This document shows, piece after piece, positions 48,346 to 52,249 of a DNA stretch of 64,000 nucleotides. The notes under the pieces are model-generated. The model did not search any database. It saw only the letters and a list, made by a program, of their open reading frames with translations, and was not told the DNA's origin. Source of the stretch: Ancistrus triradiatus. Taxonomy: Eukaryota; Chordata; Actinopteri; Siluriformes; Loricariidae. A program made the position numbers and the translations under genes. Location: NCBI GenBank assembly GCA_025084515.1, contig JAJAGP010000884.1, positions 1 through 64,000 of the forward strand. Reading direction: 5' to 3'. Within the stretch, counting starts at the first letter, position 1. Every line of letters begins with the position of its first letter.

Positions 48346-50052
48346 AAGTGATTGAGCTCATTGTGCAATGGCTGTGTAAAACTCCCAAAAAATTCACCCA
48401 CCAATTCACTATGGATGAAAACAATGTGTTACTGCTTGCTGACATCGCCTCCTAGCACAAATACAATTTTGAAATAACAGGTTTTCACCTAACTTGGATT
48501 TTCAAACCACTTTTGTGGTATACACTATTTTGTCACCCCACCTCAACTTAAATAGGCTGTTATTATCACATAACCATTTTTTTCTTCATCTGTATTCCAA
48601 GTCTGTAACCTGTTTCTTAGTATTGCATGTAAATTAATGACTGATGCTATTCTCCCCAGTCTGATGTGTTTTCTTCAGAATTAAAATCTGAAATATACAT
48701 TAGTTATGTGAAGGTCGAAAGAGCCATTTTAAAATTGAAAGTGTCTGCTGGAGTCTTTATTTTGCACTGTTGTCATTGCTCACAGTGTAATTGAAGCATC
48801 AGTGCAAGGTCATATGAATCTTCAGGATACTTACACTCAGCTCCGTGGAGGCCGTTGAGGGGGGTTATGCTGTAATGATGGAATTACATAATGCCTTGTG
48901 AATAATGTGCTGGCCCTTCCTGTAGGTTTAGCCACTCTCCATTGATTTATGTTAACTCTGCGTTGTTGTAGAAAGCTTTACCACATCCTATGTAAGATAA
49001 AGGCAAGCGTAAATTGTTGGATTTTTTATAAGTTTCAGGGTTTTGCTTGAGTTGCATTTACATTTACAGCATTTAGCAGACGCCCTTATCCAGAGCAACT
49101 TACAATTGATACAGTCTTACAATCCAAGCAATTGTGGGTTAAGGGTCTTGCTCAAGGACCCAACAGTGGCAGCTTAGCAGAGGTGGGATTTGAACCCTGG
49201 ACCTTCTGGTCTATAGTCCAGTACCTTAACCACTAGGCCACCACAGTCCCATTATTTGGCGGTGTATTCTAGCTCCATGGTCATGTGTTTTGGGCCAAAA
49301 TGTCTTCTTATGTGTATTTATTACAGTACTGCAGCCCTGAGCTGGAAGATCAGGGTAAGAAGAGATATGAAGCTCAGAAGCTTGAACGAATTGAGACGCA
49401 ACGACAGAATGGAGAAATTATCACTCCAGTTTCTCTTCCTGGTAAAAACCACCTCATTTTCTTCACTTTTACACCATATTTCTTGGAACGTTTATGAATT
49501 TTTAAGTTGAATAGTATAAAACTAGTTAATAATATCTGAGTCTCTGACCTTTTTGTATTTGTACATTATATCAAGTATCTATGAAAAGGTTAGACAGTTT
49601 TATAGCTGTGAATTTAAAATAAAAGCTAATTCATTCTTTTTTTTTTGCTTTCTCTGAACGCTTGCAGAAAGGCAGACAAAAGGTAAACATTTTGAGCAAA
49701 TCCAAAGCAATATAACCACAATATCCAGTTAAAGTCGATCTAAGCTAGATTAGATCTTAGTAATTTCCCTATTATTGTCGCAAATATTTTTTCCACCTCC
49801 TGTTAATGGGTCTCCAGCAGGGAACAATTTAGTTAATTTGCTTAGGAACACAAGTCTATTTAACTGCTGCATATTTAACAGTATCTAGTGTTTCCTGATG
49901 AGATACAGTTTAAGGTGTACGAATAAACCCGTATTAAAGGTGTCTGTATATGTCTGTATATGTAGAGCCCTATACTGTCGGCTTCAGCCAGTCGAGCCTG
50001 ATCCACCTCATTGGTCCTTCAGATTGCACTCTGCATGGATTTGTGCATGGCG
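8191..50052 (+). CDS. acot7: acyl-CoA thioesterase 7 (acot7), 5' two-thirds, continues beyond window
   Basis: Exons 8191-8252, 16201-16318, 22242-22398, 44587-44678, 49327-49441 and 49966-50052 join in one frame (631 nt), with alternative first exon 15684-15709 and optional microexon 49668-49682. ACOT7 hydrolyses long-chain acyl-CoAs to fatty acid plus CoA in the cytosol and is abundant in brain. The protein is a tandem hotdog fold. The N-terminal domain starts IMRPDDANIKGNVHGG; the Asn of DDAN (residue 29 with exon 1a) corresponds to the catalytic Asn24 of mammalian ACOT7. The linker has KKRYEAQKLERIE. The second hotdog begins SQSSLIHLIGPSDCTLHG before the frame leaves at 50052. Exons for the rest, including the second catalytic Asp, are downstream of 64000 or missed; I searched for the expected KLMDE-type motif and did not find it. 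Same-strand hes2 upstream matches human gene order. Confidence 0.95.
9406..10722 (-). mobile_element. Tc1-like transposon, distinct family D
   Basis: The high-coordinate terminus reads CAGTCCCTGACAGAAGTTCT on the minus strand next to TA at 10723-10724. The other terminus is lost in a TA-rich run at 9403-9418. It encodes a DDE transposase different from families A and B. It directly abuts the 3' tail of a family A copy. Confidence 0.85.
9440..10360 (-). pseudogene. Frameshifted Tc1-family DDE transposase (family D)
   Basis: Three minus-strand pieces in different frames. 9972-10181 has the second HTH region; 9643-10002 has FSDESS and GGGKIMVWGYIQ and ends in QQDGAPSLHQ; 9374-9646 has WPAQSPDMNIIEHVWGRMK. 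The three acidic positions (FSDE, QQDG, IIEH) are all kept, but at least two frameshifts separate them. An in-frame start for the N-terminus was not found intact. Confidence 0.85.
10729..10926 (+). mobile_element. Tc1 family A, 3' terminal remnant
   Basis: Matches 7650-7840 of the full copy, ending in TTCACAAACTTTTAAGCACC and a TA at 10927-10928. Everything upstream in the element is missing and the family D element takes its place. Confidence 0.8.
12201..12974 (+). mobile_element. Tc1-like element, family B, 5' part
   Basis: Begins CAGTGGGGCAAAAAAGTATT after TA at 12199-12200. It encodes a degenerate transposase N-terminus in frames that include SRKFEH-type HTH sequence and VIMRTVSKNSRTTRRDL. 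It is cut off at 12975 by another transposon end. Further family B pieces are at 19016-19224, 24452-24925, 30198-31370 and 38917-39113. Confidence 0.85.
12530..12974 (+). pseudogene. Family B transposase fragment, N-terminal half
   Basis: ATGGCCAAGACCAAAGAGCT at 12528-12547 marks the usual start, but a frameshift follows near 12570. Residues VGAIVRKWKTYKTIDNLPRSG and KFAREHMDDPEE are recognisable in two frames. The catalytic region is absent because of the insertion at 12975. Confidence 0.75.
12977..13025 (+). mobile_element. Left end of a third Tc1-like family (C), truncated by the gap
   Basis: Begins with CAACCCCTGGCAAAAAGTAT directly after TA at 12975-12976, which lies within the family B transposase. 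The sequence stops at the N run, so its body and right end are unseen. Confidence 0.6.
13026..13125. other. Assembly gap (100 N)
   Basis: Exactly 100 N, the usual placeholder for a gap of unknown size. It lies where a Tc1 is nested in another Tc1, so repeat collapse is the likely cause. Confidence 0.97.
13130..15293 (+). mobile_element. hAT-like element with BED-finger remnant, split by Tc1-A
   Basis: The right end CGAAATTAACACTG (15280-15293) is the exact reverse complement of CAGTGTTAATTTCG at 23829, the left end of a second copy. Near 13380-13500 a reading frame gives FSFDVKDTKTLCGATISGKN and NLKRHL, a decayed BED-type zinc finger as in hAT transposases. The left terminus is missing or lost in the gap. 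A Tc1 derivative sits at 13946-14835. Confidence 0.65.
13946..14835 (+). mobile_element. Tc1 family A deletion derivative with both ends
   Basis: Has family A ends (…GTGGTGCTTGAAAGTTTGTG… and …TTTTCAAGCACCACT) flanked by TA at 13944-13945 and 14836-14837. It is 890 bp against 1580 bp for the full element. Transposase pieces remain, including a region with WMDETKIKLFG that keeps the first catalytic Asp, but stops and deletions interrupt it. Confidence 0.85.
15566..15573 (+). promoter_or_regulatory. CRE-like site upstream of acot7 exon 1b
   Basis: TGATGTCA, one base from the CREB/ATF palindrome TGACGTCA, 111 bp before the exon 1b ATG. An inverted CCAAT box (ATTGG) is at 15491-15495. Together they are compatible with a TATA-less promoter for the short isoform; this is inference. 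Confidence 0.35.
15684..15709 (+). CDS. acot7: acot7 alternative first coding exon 1b (short N-terminus)
   Basis: ATG at 15684 encodes MAPLGQLC plus two bases of Arg, followed by donor GTACTG at 15710. The phase-2 end joins exon 2 exactly as exon 1a does, giving MAPLGQLCR then IMRPDDAN. The paired …ICR and …LCR ends argue that this is a real alternative first exon, and mammalian ACOT7 is known to use several. No transcript was available to confirm it. Confidence 0.72.
16201..16318 (+). CDS. acot7: acot7 exon 2 (start of N-terminal hotdog)
   Basis: Acceptor TCGTTAG ends at 16200 after a long T run; donor GTGAGT begins at 16319. Encodes IMRPDDANIKGNVHGG and then TILKMIEEAGCIIGTRYC. It contains the catalytic Asn of the DDAN motif and the HGG turn typical of acyl-CoA hydrolase hotdog domains. 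Phase 2 in, phase 0 out. Confidence 0.96.
16603..16779 (+). repeat. tRNA-derived SINE, family A
   Basis: The head has a Pol III A box (TGGCCTAGTGG, 16610-16620) and B box (GGTTCAAATCC, 16654-16664). The body has 'gccactgttgggtccttgag' and the tail ends in ATGTAA repeats. Copies are at 27576-27756, 49053-49252 and 50787-50960 (minus) and a head fragment at 21932-22035. Confidence 0.88.
17815..17876 (+). repeat. LINE-like 3' tail
   Basis: 'tttcattgtacccttacaat' and 'gacaataaagacattctatt' followed by ATTCT units is the common 3' end of a teleost non-LTR element. A comparable tail in the other orientation lies near 42885-42990. Nothing coding remains. Confidence 0.45.
19016..19224 (-). mobile_element. 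Tc1 family B terminal remnant
   Basis: Minus-strand match to the 5' end of the copies at 12201, 24452 and 38917, ending in TTTTTGCCCCACTG at 19211-19224. Only about 210 bp remain. Confidence 0.8.
19233..19433 (+). repeat. Left arm of a ~200-bp inverted repeat pair
   Basis: Contains 'cacaacaacatttccaaaaa', 'ggcaaacaaaagtcgagaac' and 'ggaacacaacagcattaacc'. The reverse complement of this arm lies at 21230-21430 with only scattered differences. Confidence 0.8.
19440..19870 (+). repeat. LINE-1-like 3' remnant
   Basis: A short frame near 19686 reads NATEYVIHLLWQC…MVW, resembling the C-terminal Cys/His-containing end of L1 ORF2. It is followed by an AATAAA-like 3' end near 19852. No longer coding sequence is intact. 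Assignment rests on a short motif. Confidence 0.4.
21230..21430 (-). repeat. Right arm of the inverted repeat pair
   Basis: Reverse complement of 19233-19433. Both arms share the outer text 'gagcacttTCGGTGTGA/TCACACCGGAagtgctc', about 1.8 kb apart. The arms could be long terminal inverted repeats or two independent insertions in opposite orientation. Confidence 0.8.
21932..22035 (+). repeat. SINE head fragment
   Basis: Contains 'tggatcagtggttaggctct' (A-box-like) and ends in 'gcaaggcccttaa', matching the body of SINE family A. The B box is degenerate. Confidence 0.5.
22242..22398 (+). CDS. acot7: acot7 exon 3 (core of N-terminal hotdog)
   Basis: Acceptor CTCGCAG ends at 22241; donor GTTAGT begins at 22399. 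Encodes DRCVAALARVERTDFLYPM and then FIGEVAHVSAEITYTSKRS, VEVQVNVVSENILTG. This is the beta-sheet and central part of the hotdog domain and is nearly colinear with the mammalian protein. Phase 0 in, phase 1 out. Confidence 0.97.
22537..22833 (-). pseudogene. Short transposon-derived ORF, possible Myb/SANT-like domain
   Basis: A 98-codon minus-strand frame begins MEKKNRKNWTNNTVQALLSL. The pattern W…V.ALL.LY resembles the first helix of the Myb/SANT-like proteins that accompany PIF/Harbinger elements. The following 22980-23110 (paired 'accctacct…gtaggagc') looks like part of the same decayed element. The assignment is tentative. Confidence 0.3.
23124..23340 (+). repeat. Interspersed repeat, unnamed family U
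   Basis: Shares 'acaatggagcattgtctcaa', 'ccaatcccaaattgagcaag' and 'cctagggcgacagtgg' with 60904-61056, each preceded by AGTCAAGT units and 'atttattta'. The class is not assigned. Confidence 0.7.
23829..24451 (+). mobile_element. hAT-like element, left half
   Basis: Begins CAGTGTTAATTTCG, complementary to the right end at 15280-15293. It shares the body with 13190-13740, including 'aggcgggacaagttgg' and 'tcagttcgcgacgt'. It is interrupted at TA 24450-24451 by a Tc1 family B element. Confidence 0.7.
24452..24925 (+). mobile_element. Tc1 family B, internally deleted and 3' truncated
   Basis: Starts CAGTGGGGCAAAAAAGTATT after TA. It jumps near 24640 from subterminal DNA into transposase sequence (CAGTACATGTCCAGGCCCGT) and ends near 24925 after 'tttggggctggttttctgc'. 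It lies inside the hAT-like element that starts at 23829. Confidence 0.82.
24930..25310 (-). mobile_element. Decayed Tc1-like remnant
   Basis: The minus strand has a SDE-like stretch (reverse of 'gagattcatctgaccagata') and codons for the region before it (reverse of 'gtgtctttttgcccactgt'). Ends are not found and frames are broken. It differs from families A, B and D. Confidence 0.5.
25991..26850 (-). mobile_element. Decayed Tc1-like remnant with matching ends
   Basis: The left side reads ACAGTCCCCTCAACAATTAT and the right side near 26826 reads GGGGTGTCAATAATTG, imperfect inverted repeats. Internal pieces such as 'taatctgaccataaaacatg' fit a minus-strand transposase SDE region. No frame is intact. 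Confidence 0.5.
27576..27756 (-). repeat. SINE family A copy
   Basis: Minus-strand copy with B-box complement GGATTTGAACC-like at about 27688 and 'ccagtaccttaaccgctaag' (A-box complement). It is directly followed by a SINE of the second family. Confidence 0.85.
27776..28046 (-). repeat. tRNA-derived SINE, family B
   Basis: Minus-strand element with 'gtgggaggaaacccatacag', 'ggacatgcaaactccatata' and a tRNA-like head at 28000-28045 ('aaccactgcaccatcatgcc'). Other copies are at 31690-31950, 36225-36540 and 52250-52400 (minus) and 55570-55760 (plus). Confidence 0.8.
28287..28800. repeat. Fold-back DNA element
   Basis: The left arm near 28350 ('tttatcagctccacttacca') and the right arm near 28725 ('ggcaagtggagctgatggaa') are inverted repeats. 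A second internal pair, 'gatcattctcagcactgcag' and 'gctggactgagaatagtcga', also fits opposite orientation. There is no coding capacity. A related copy is at 33123-33880. Confidence 0.7.
29375..29690 (+). mobile_element. Decayed Tc1-like remnant
   Basis: A broken frame gives RYAKGHKDWNEDQWKRV followed by a stop and WSDETKV, the pre-catalytic region and first Asp of a Tc1 transposase. The remainder is unrecognisable. Confidence 0.55.
29745..30180 (+). mobile_element. Decayed Tc1-like remnant, another family
   Basis: Encodes 'SKDLNDFNKGQIIMA' (HTH start region) near 29790 and, after deletions, LGLEAMEEGCLG-like sequence near 30130 corresponding to the pre-catalytic region. Several stops are present. 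Confidence 0.5.
30198..31370 (-). mobile_element. Tc1 family B, minus strand, 5' truncated
   Basis: The low-coordinate end begins TAGTGGGGCAAAAAGTATTT after TA at 30196-30197 (family B terminus with one change). The element runs on the minus strand to about 31370, where it meets a fragment of the CAGTGGTACC family. It contains the best-preserved catalytic domain of the window. Confidence 0.85.
30417..31360 (-). pseudogene. Family B Tc1 transposase, intact DDE core but broken N-terminus
   Basis: The minus-strand frame 30417-30992 (191 codons) starts MWSDETKIELFG and contains GGGNIMLWGCFTANGTGR, QHDNDPKHTTRATKEW and LKPTENLWREL, so the three catalytic acids (D, D, E) are all kept. It is preceded by an in-frame TAG at about 31004, where the family has a Trp codon, and the N-terminal HTH region at 31030-31350 lies in other frames. 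The last third also shows a shift (PCCTATAPKHHCSRE). Confidence 0.88.
31371..31620 (-). repeat. Fragment of the CAGTGGTACC element family
   Basis: Matches 39400-39550 and 60655-60800 ('tacaactccattaatgcata', 'gggggtctggaacggattca'). Terminal repeats are missing or decayed. Confidence 0.6.
31690..31950 (-). repeat. SINE family B copy
   Basis: Contains 'gggctaactagcagcacagg', 'gagggagccaactctagtca', 'aggaggaaacctgtccaaac' and 'gaacatacaaactcctcaca', in the order seen at 27776-28046. Confidence 0.7.
33123..33885. repeat. Fold-back element split by another element
   Basis: The outer parts 33123-33168 ('aataacacaccagcaccatg') and 33726-33885 ('tgtgggggtcctgaccatta', 'gtaagtggaactgataaatt') belong to the family of 28287-28800. 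They are separated by a 550-bp insert. Confidence 0.65.
33170..33723. mobile_element. Nested MITE with inverted ends
   Basis: Left end TTTACATGCATTTAATAATC; the right end TAAGTGCATGTAAA is its approximate reverse complement. The inner sequence has further inverted stretches ('ctgattactcaaatttaagt'). No ORF is convincing. It lies within a fold-back element. Confidence 0.65.
34911..35423 (-). mobile_element. Short pogo/Tigger-like element with a DNA-binding domain remnant
   Basis: Ends CCGTATTTTCCGG and CCGAAAAATACGG are inverted repeats flanked by TA (34911-34912, 35422-35423). On the minus strand 35000-35135 encodes FKLSAISHAVQHGHRAAARE and then FNINESMVRKWRKQ, an HTH of the psq/CENP-B type used by pogo-class transposases. 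No catalytic domain fits in the 509 bp. A half copy is at 54411-54604. Confidence 0.72.
35690..35830 (+). repeat. Interspersed repeat, unnamed family V
   Basis: Shares 'gcagttttcttgtgaaaata', 'tttatatttacattacagta' and 'ctggtcaatgtcc' with 37180-37300. Inverted copies are at 50525-50700 and 58498-58760. Confidence 0.6.
36225..36540 (-). repeat. SINE family B, long copy
   Basis: Minus-strand copy from 'ttcagggtcacgggggccag' through 'ggaggacatgcaaactccac' to a tRNA-like head at 36500-36540 ('gaggcaacagtgctaaccat'). Confidence 0.78.
37030..37075. repeat. GT/AT microsatellite
   Basis: (GT)n followed by ATGT units. A copy of family V follows at 37180-37300. Confidence 0.9.
37343..37700 (-). mobile_element. 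Tc1/mariner-like remnant, C-terminal end
   Basis: The minus strand encodes STWLPNSPDLNPTENLWDVL followed by DKQVQSTEAPPHNLQDFKKL, the DDE glutamate motif and downstream region. The adjacent 'tacgccgatcagccatatca' is a terminus of the same kind of element. The remainder is deleted. Confidence 0.7.
37843..38226. repeat. MITE with 'atatatcgcaatat' palindromic segments
   Basis: Both ends are rich in ATCG/CGAT palindromes ('tatcacgatatttatttttg' and 'ggaatatcgcaatatatcgc'). It ends in 'gtgtcctttccaatacccac'. It looks like a hAT-type non-autonomous element common in fish; class by appearance only. Confidence 0.45.
38690..38707. repeat. (CA)n microsatellite
   Basis: Nine or so CA units. Another CA run is at 39835-39856. 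Confidence 0.9.
38917..39113 (+). mobile_element. Tc1 family B 5' end remnant
   Basis: Starts ACAGTGGGGCAAAAATAGTC and runs to 'gaaaataagtatttggtcaa'. The next base switches to the CAGTGGTACC family. Confidence 0.8.
39114..39570. repeat. CAGTGGTACC family, right part
   Basis: Ends GAACCGAGGTACGACTG before TA at 39571. Internal text matches 60225-60855. The left end has been replaced by a Tc1-B fragment. Confidence 0.7.
40605..41390 (-). mobile_element. Tc1 family A remnant split by a LINE tail
   Basis: 40605-40658 and 41035-41390 match family A 3' sequence ('tatacttggttgtttattta', 'ctctgggatgttggtgggtt') on the minus strand. The middle is an RTE-like LINE insertion. Terminal repeats are missing. 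Confidence 0.75.
40659..41030 (-). mobile_element. RTE-like LINE, 5'-truncated 3' end
   Basis: The minus strand encodes LGDKIREGRLRWFGHVQRRD, GYIGRRMLVMELPGKRRRGR and PKRSYLVVVNEDMQ, the well-known C-terminus of a reverse-transcriptase protein of RTE/craft-like LINEs. It ends in a CTT (AAG on its own strand) microsatellite, a typical RTE tail. Confidence 0.85.
41830..42440. promoter_or_regulatory. Candidate intronic enhancer with palindromic RFX X-box
   Basis: No transposon similarity is seen. GGTTGCCATGGCAACC at 42199-42214 is a perfect 16-bp palindrome and contains GTTGCCATGGCAAC, the ideal RFX X-box. A half copy (CCATGGCAACCGC) lies at 42173-42185, and a perfect POU octamer ATGCAAAT at 42247-42254. 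Homeobox-type AATTA cores occur near 41860 and 42153. RFX and POU factors act in ciliated and neural cells, which fits a brain-enriched gene, but activity and target are inferred. Confidence 0.5.
42667..43745 (+). mobile_element. hAT transposon, decayed, GGGCTGCAAC ends
   Basis: GGGCTGCAAC at 42671 and GTTGCAGCCC at 43734-43743 are inverted ends. Subterminal DNA has the repeated ATCGATTAATCG palindromes shared with 47632 and 56351. A hAT C-terminal frame lies inside at 43228-43419. A poly-T run is at 43648-43667. Confidence 0.82.
43228..43419 (+). pseudogene. hAT transposase C-terminal dimerisation fragment
   Basis: The frame contains LRDRYPILARLAKSYLCIPG followed by TSTLSERLFFF…SPSKKRARL, the hATC signature (xYP.LA.LA..YL..PxTS..SER.F). 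A minus-strand counterpart is at 47935-48120. The catalytic DDE domain is absent. Confidence 0.85.
44100..44500. promoter_or_regulatory. Repeat-poor intronic island upstream of exon 4
   Basis: No transposon similarity is recognised in about 400 bp just ahead of acot7 exon 4. It contains a half X-box-like CCATGACAAC at 44299-44308 and AT-rich homeobox-like cores. A candidate conserved non-coding element only. Confidence 0.25.
44587..44678 (+). CDS. acot7: acot7 exon 4
   Basis: Acceptor TTTTCAG ends at 44586; donor GTAAGA begins at 44679. Encodes NKKTTNKATLWYVPLSLQN then VDRIIDVPPME, the last strand of the N-terminal hotdog and the start of the linker. Phase 1 in, phase 0 out. Confidence 0.96.
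44960..46110 (-). mobile_element. Decayed DNA transposon with 'aaaaagttgggacac' terminus
   Basis: Begins 'cttaaaaagttgggacactg' near 44988 and ends 'agaatgtgttgcaagtgtga' near 46080. Minus-strand translation of 45180-45520 gives broken transposase-like pieces. Superfamily not assigned. Confidence 0.45.
47030..47600 (+). repeat. CAGTGGTACC family, left part
   Basis: Starts CAGTGGTACCTCTTCATACT after TA at 47028-47029; the body matches 62752-63338 ('cacgattcagtacctagtga', 'ttctacagtactgtattctt'). Its right end is lost before the hAT element at 47632. Confidence 0.75.
47632..48303 (-). mobile_element. hAT transposon, right-truncated
   Basis: Starts TAGGGCTGCAACTAACTATT at 47634. The body is the minus-strand version of 43015-43640, including the hATC segment near 48000 and the ACCGATCCGGCTCTAAGAGC stretch near 48258. 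It ends at the TA microsatellite. Confidence 0.8.
48304..48342. repeat. (TA)n microsatellite
   Basis: About 19 perfect TA units at the broken end of a hAT element. Confidence 0.95.
49053..49252 (-). repeat. SINE family A copy next to acot7 exon 5
   Basis: Full-length minus-strand copy: tail 'acatttacagcatttagcag', B-box complement 'ggatttgaacc' near 49187, A-box complement 'ccactaggcca' near 49230. It ends 75 bp before exon 5, so it replaces most of the usual intronic 3' flank. Confidence 0.9.
49327..49441 (+). CDS. acot7: acot7 exon 5 (interdomain linker)
   Basis: Acceptor TATTACAG ends at 49326; donor GTAAAA begins at 49442. Encodes YCSPELEDQGKKRYEAQKLE and RIETQRQNGEIITPVSLP. The charged helical linker RYEAQKLER is identical in mammalian ACOT7. 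Phase 0 in, phase 1 out. Confidence 0.95.
49442..49965 (+). other. acot7 intron 5, hosting a possible microexon
   Basis: 524 bp without recognised repeats. A T-rich tract and acceptor lead into a 15-nt segment at 49668-49682. Confidence 0.8.
49668..49682 (+). CDS. acot7: Possible 15-nt cassette microexon of acot7
   Basis: Flanked by acceptor CGCTTGCAG (ending 49667) and donor GTAAAC (49683). It is phase 1 on both sides, so inclusion adds five residues, ERQTK, and skipping keeps the frame. Skipping gives SLPEPYTVGFSQ, closest to the mammalian …NPEPNTVSYSQ, so the exon is optional. TGC at 49663-49665 just before the acceptor and TGC at 49646-49648 resemble the UGC elements known upstream of neural microexons. 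No transcript evidence was available. Confidence 0.5.
49966..50052 (+). CDS. acot7: acot7 exon 6 (start of C-terminal hotdog)
   Basis: Acceptor TATGTAG ends at 49965; donor GTAAGG begins at 50053. Encodes EPYTVGFSQSSLIHLIGPSD and CTLHGFVHGG, ending on the HGG motif of the second hotdog. Phase 1 in, phase 1 out, so the following exon must start with two bases completing a Gly codon. Confidence 0.96.
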
Positions 50053-50786
50053 GTAAGGAACTCTCCGTTTCCTATCACGCAAAATTGACTGCGTGCTTTG
50101 CCAGTTTGTTTGTCAAATTCAGAGGTCCAGACTTATCTGCCCCTGTGCAGAGAGGAAATGAACCTATTAACTGGAAAAGCAACGAAGAAATGGGGCTGAA
50201 CACTATAGTACAGTGTGTATATATACGATTTGGATATGAAAGTATTGGAATGCTTTGTCCTGTAACCTCCTCTGCAGGGCTCACATGCACTGAGCAAGAA
50301 ATCAAAGTCGCTGACCTGAACATGTTACATAAACACAACAAGCCAGCCATGCACACACATCATTCCTAATGAGAGAGAGAGAGGCAGACAGACAAAGAGA
50401 AGAGAGGCTCAATTGAATTAAAAAGAAACCCCGAGCATTTGTCTCGTCATTCGAAATATGTGCTGCTTAGTCATGGAAATCCAGTCGTCCAGTGTGGACC
50501 AGAAACAAGAGTAATGTTTAATGACTGCATTACTGTGAAACAGGACGTTGACCAAAAATGGACGTTAACCGGACATTACCATAGTCACATAGTCATTTAA
50601 GCTGCTGGGATGTAAATATAAAGGGTATTTTCACAAGAATACTGTGTACAAGAGATACCGCGGAAAACACAACCGGAACGCCACCAGCTATACAGCACAT
50701 CTAATGCAACTGCATTTTTAATTAGTACAGTTACTACCAGTCAGGTACTCTCTACTGCTGAAATTGACTTATAATAGATTTAAATG

Positions 50787-50960
50787 GGAATACATTTACA
50801 GCATTTAGCAGACGCCCTTATCCAGAGCGACTTACAATTGATACAATCTTACAATCCAAGCAATTGTGTGCCTTGCTCAAGGACCCAACAGCTTAACAGA
50901 GGTAGGATTTGAACCCTGGACCTTCTGGTCCATAGTCCAGTACCTTACCCACTAGGCTAC
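50787..50960 (-). repeat. SINE family A copy
   Basis: Minus-strand copy with B-box complement 'ggatttgaacc' at about 50908 and A-box complement near 50950 ('ccactaggcta'). It lies directly beside a tRNA-Ala pseudogene. Confidence 0.85.
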
Positions 50961-50965
50961 AATTT

Positions 50966-51024
50966 TGGAGACACTGGGGATTGAACCCAGGAAGCACACG
51001 CTCTACCACTGAGCTACATCTCCA
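50966..51024 (-). pseudogene. tRNA-Ala pseudogene
   Basis: Minus strand: GGAGATGTAGCTCAGTGGTA (acceptor and D arm), then GAGCGTGTGCTT and directly CCTGGGTTCAATCCCCAGTG (T arm). About 15 bases with the anticodon loop and variable region are missing, so it cannot work as tRNA. Confidence 0.8.
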
Positions 51025-51205
51025 CCGTGGGTGAGAGCCCTCATATGACTGAAGGTGATATGATATCACGATATTTAGCTATATAGTCTTAAGCATACTT
51101 TGAAGCGAACACTCTCTAAATGGAAGATGAGGTCTAACCATAAGTCAGTCACAGGCTCAGAAATGGCAATTGTTTTACTGATTCACCCTAACAAGAACAG
51201 TTAAG

Positions 51206-51277
51206 TGGAGATGTAGGGGATTGAACCCCGGACCTCATACATGCAAAGCATGCGCTCTACCACTGAGCTACATCCTC
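51206..51277 (-). tRNA. tRNA-Ala (anticodon TGC)
   Basis: 72 nt on the minus strand. D arm with A box TAGCTCAGTGG, anticodon loop CTTTGCATG, T arm with B box GGTTCAATCC, discriminator A at 51206. The G3:U70 pair, the alanine identity element, is present. The acceptor stem has one A2-C71 mismatch, the only structural flaw. No clear TTTT terminator follows within 20 bp. Probably a functional or recently decayed nuclear tRNA gene lying antisense in an acot7 intron. Confidence 0.82.
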
Positions 51278-51427
51278 ATCCCAGAATGATTGCTTTCCTT
51301 TGTATCACATGTTCATCATTTCAGCAGTAGACAGTATTTATGACCAGTAGTAATTAAGAGAAGTTTTGTGTTCTTAGGCCATTTTTTAGGACATTTTAAA
51401 CCACGTAATGCTGGTTCTCATTAAGCG

Positions 51428-51673
51428 TTAGATTATTTCGGCTAACGCAGCGTTTGTGCGAACAGACAGCAGACAGTTGAACACGGTACACTGCTGAAGC
51501 TCAGTATCATGCTGGTGCTTTAGATGTTTTGCCATGCTGGAAGTGCAACCTCCTTTAAAATGGATCAACTTTCCATATATTTTGCAGTTATCCTTTTCTT
51601 TTTCTTTCACAGCAGAGCCAAACTTTTGAGTGCTTTTTAGCGTCTGTCTTCCACTAATGCTCTGGCGAAGCAT
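51428..51673 (-). pseudogene. hAT-type BED zinc-finger fragment
   Basis: The minus-strand frame contains KFGSAVKEKEKDNCKIYGKL followed by IHFKGGCTSSMAKHLKHQH, a BED finger in which the second Cys is Tyr. No downstream transposase sequence follows. Confidence 0.75.
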
Positions 51674-52249
51674 ATCAGAACTAATCTATGTGATGATGTA
51701 CAGTATGTGATTAGAGATAGGCAGGTTAGTGCCTCCTTAATACAGACGTATTTTTGCGTAATCACAGCCATTTGTATTTGAAGCATTAAATGGTAGGTTA
51801 GTAGGAACTGATAAGTGGAATCAAAACTCTATATTTTTTTAATGGGTAACCGGTTCTTGGAATTTTTAACCAGTTCTGAATCGGAACCGGGTTTTCATAC
51901 CTAACCCTACCCCCCCACACACATACATGCGCACACACACATACATATACACACACAAATCATGAACTTCTGCTCCTTAACTCCCACCTCTGCTTGTGGC
52001 TCTGCAGCGTTGATTTGCTGTTGCAGTGACCAAATGTTTACAGCCGCGATGTCCTGAAATACAGTTTTCTTTTCCTTTTAGAATTTATTTGAATTTTGAA
52101 GACGTCGGTCATTAAAGTGAGCACGTTGATCGGAAAGTCGTTAAGCGATTCATATCTGCATTTCAGTGTTCTGAAGGTGAGCAGGACCCATAATAGGATG
52201 TGGCATTTGTAGCACCACATCATAAGTGTTAACAGCATTAAAACAGGAT

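Larger units (their letters stand above)
44679..49326 (+). other. acot7 intron 4
   Basis: Contains a decayed DNA transposon, a CAGTGGTACC copy, a hAT copy, a TA microsatellite and a SINE just before exon 5, listed separately. 46130-47020 is AT-rich with an (AAAT)n run at 46508-46535 and nothing else recognised. 48715-48960 is repeat-poor. Confidence 0.8.

Noticed and set aside
50966..51024. Second functional tRNA-Ala
   Set aside because: The anticodon loop and variable region are deleted, so it is a pseudogene.
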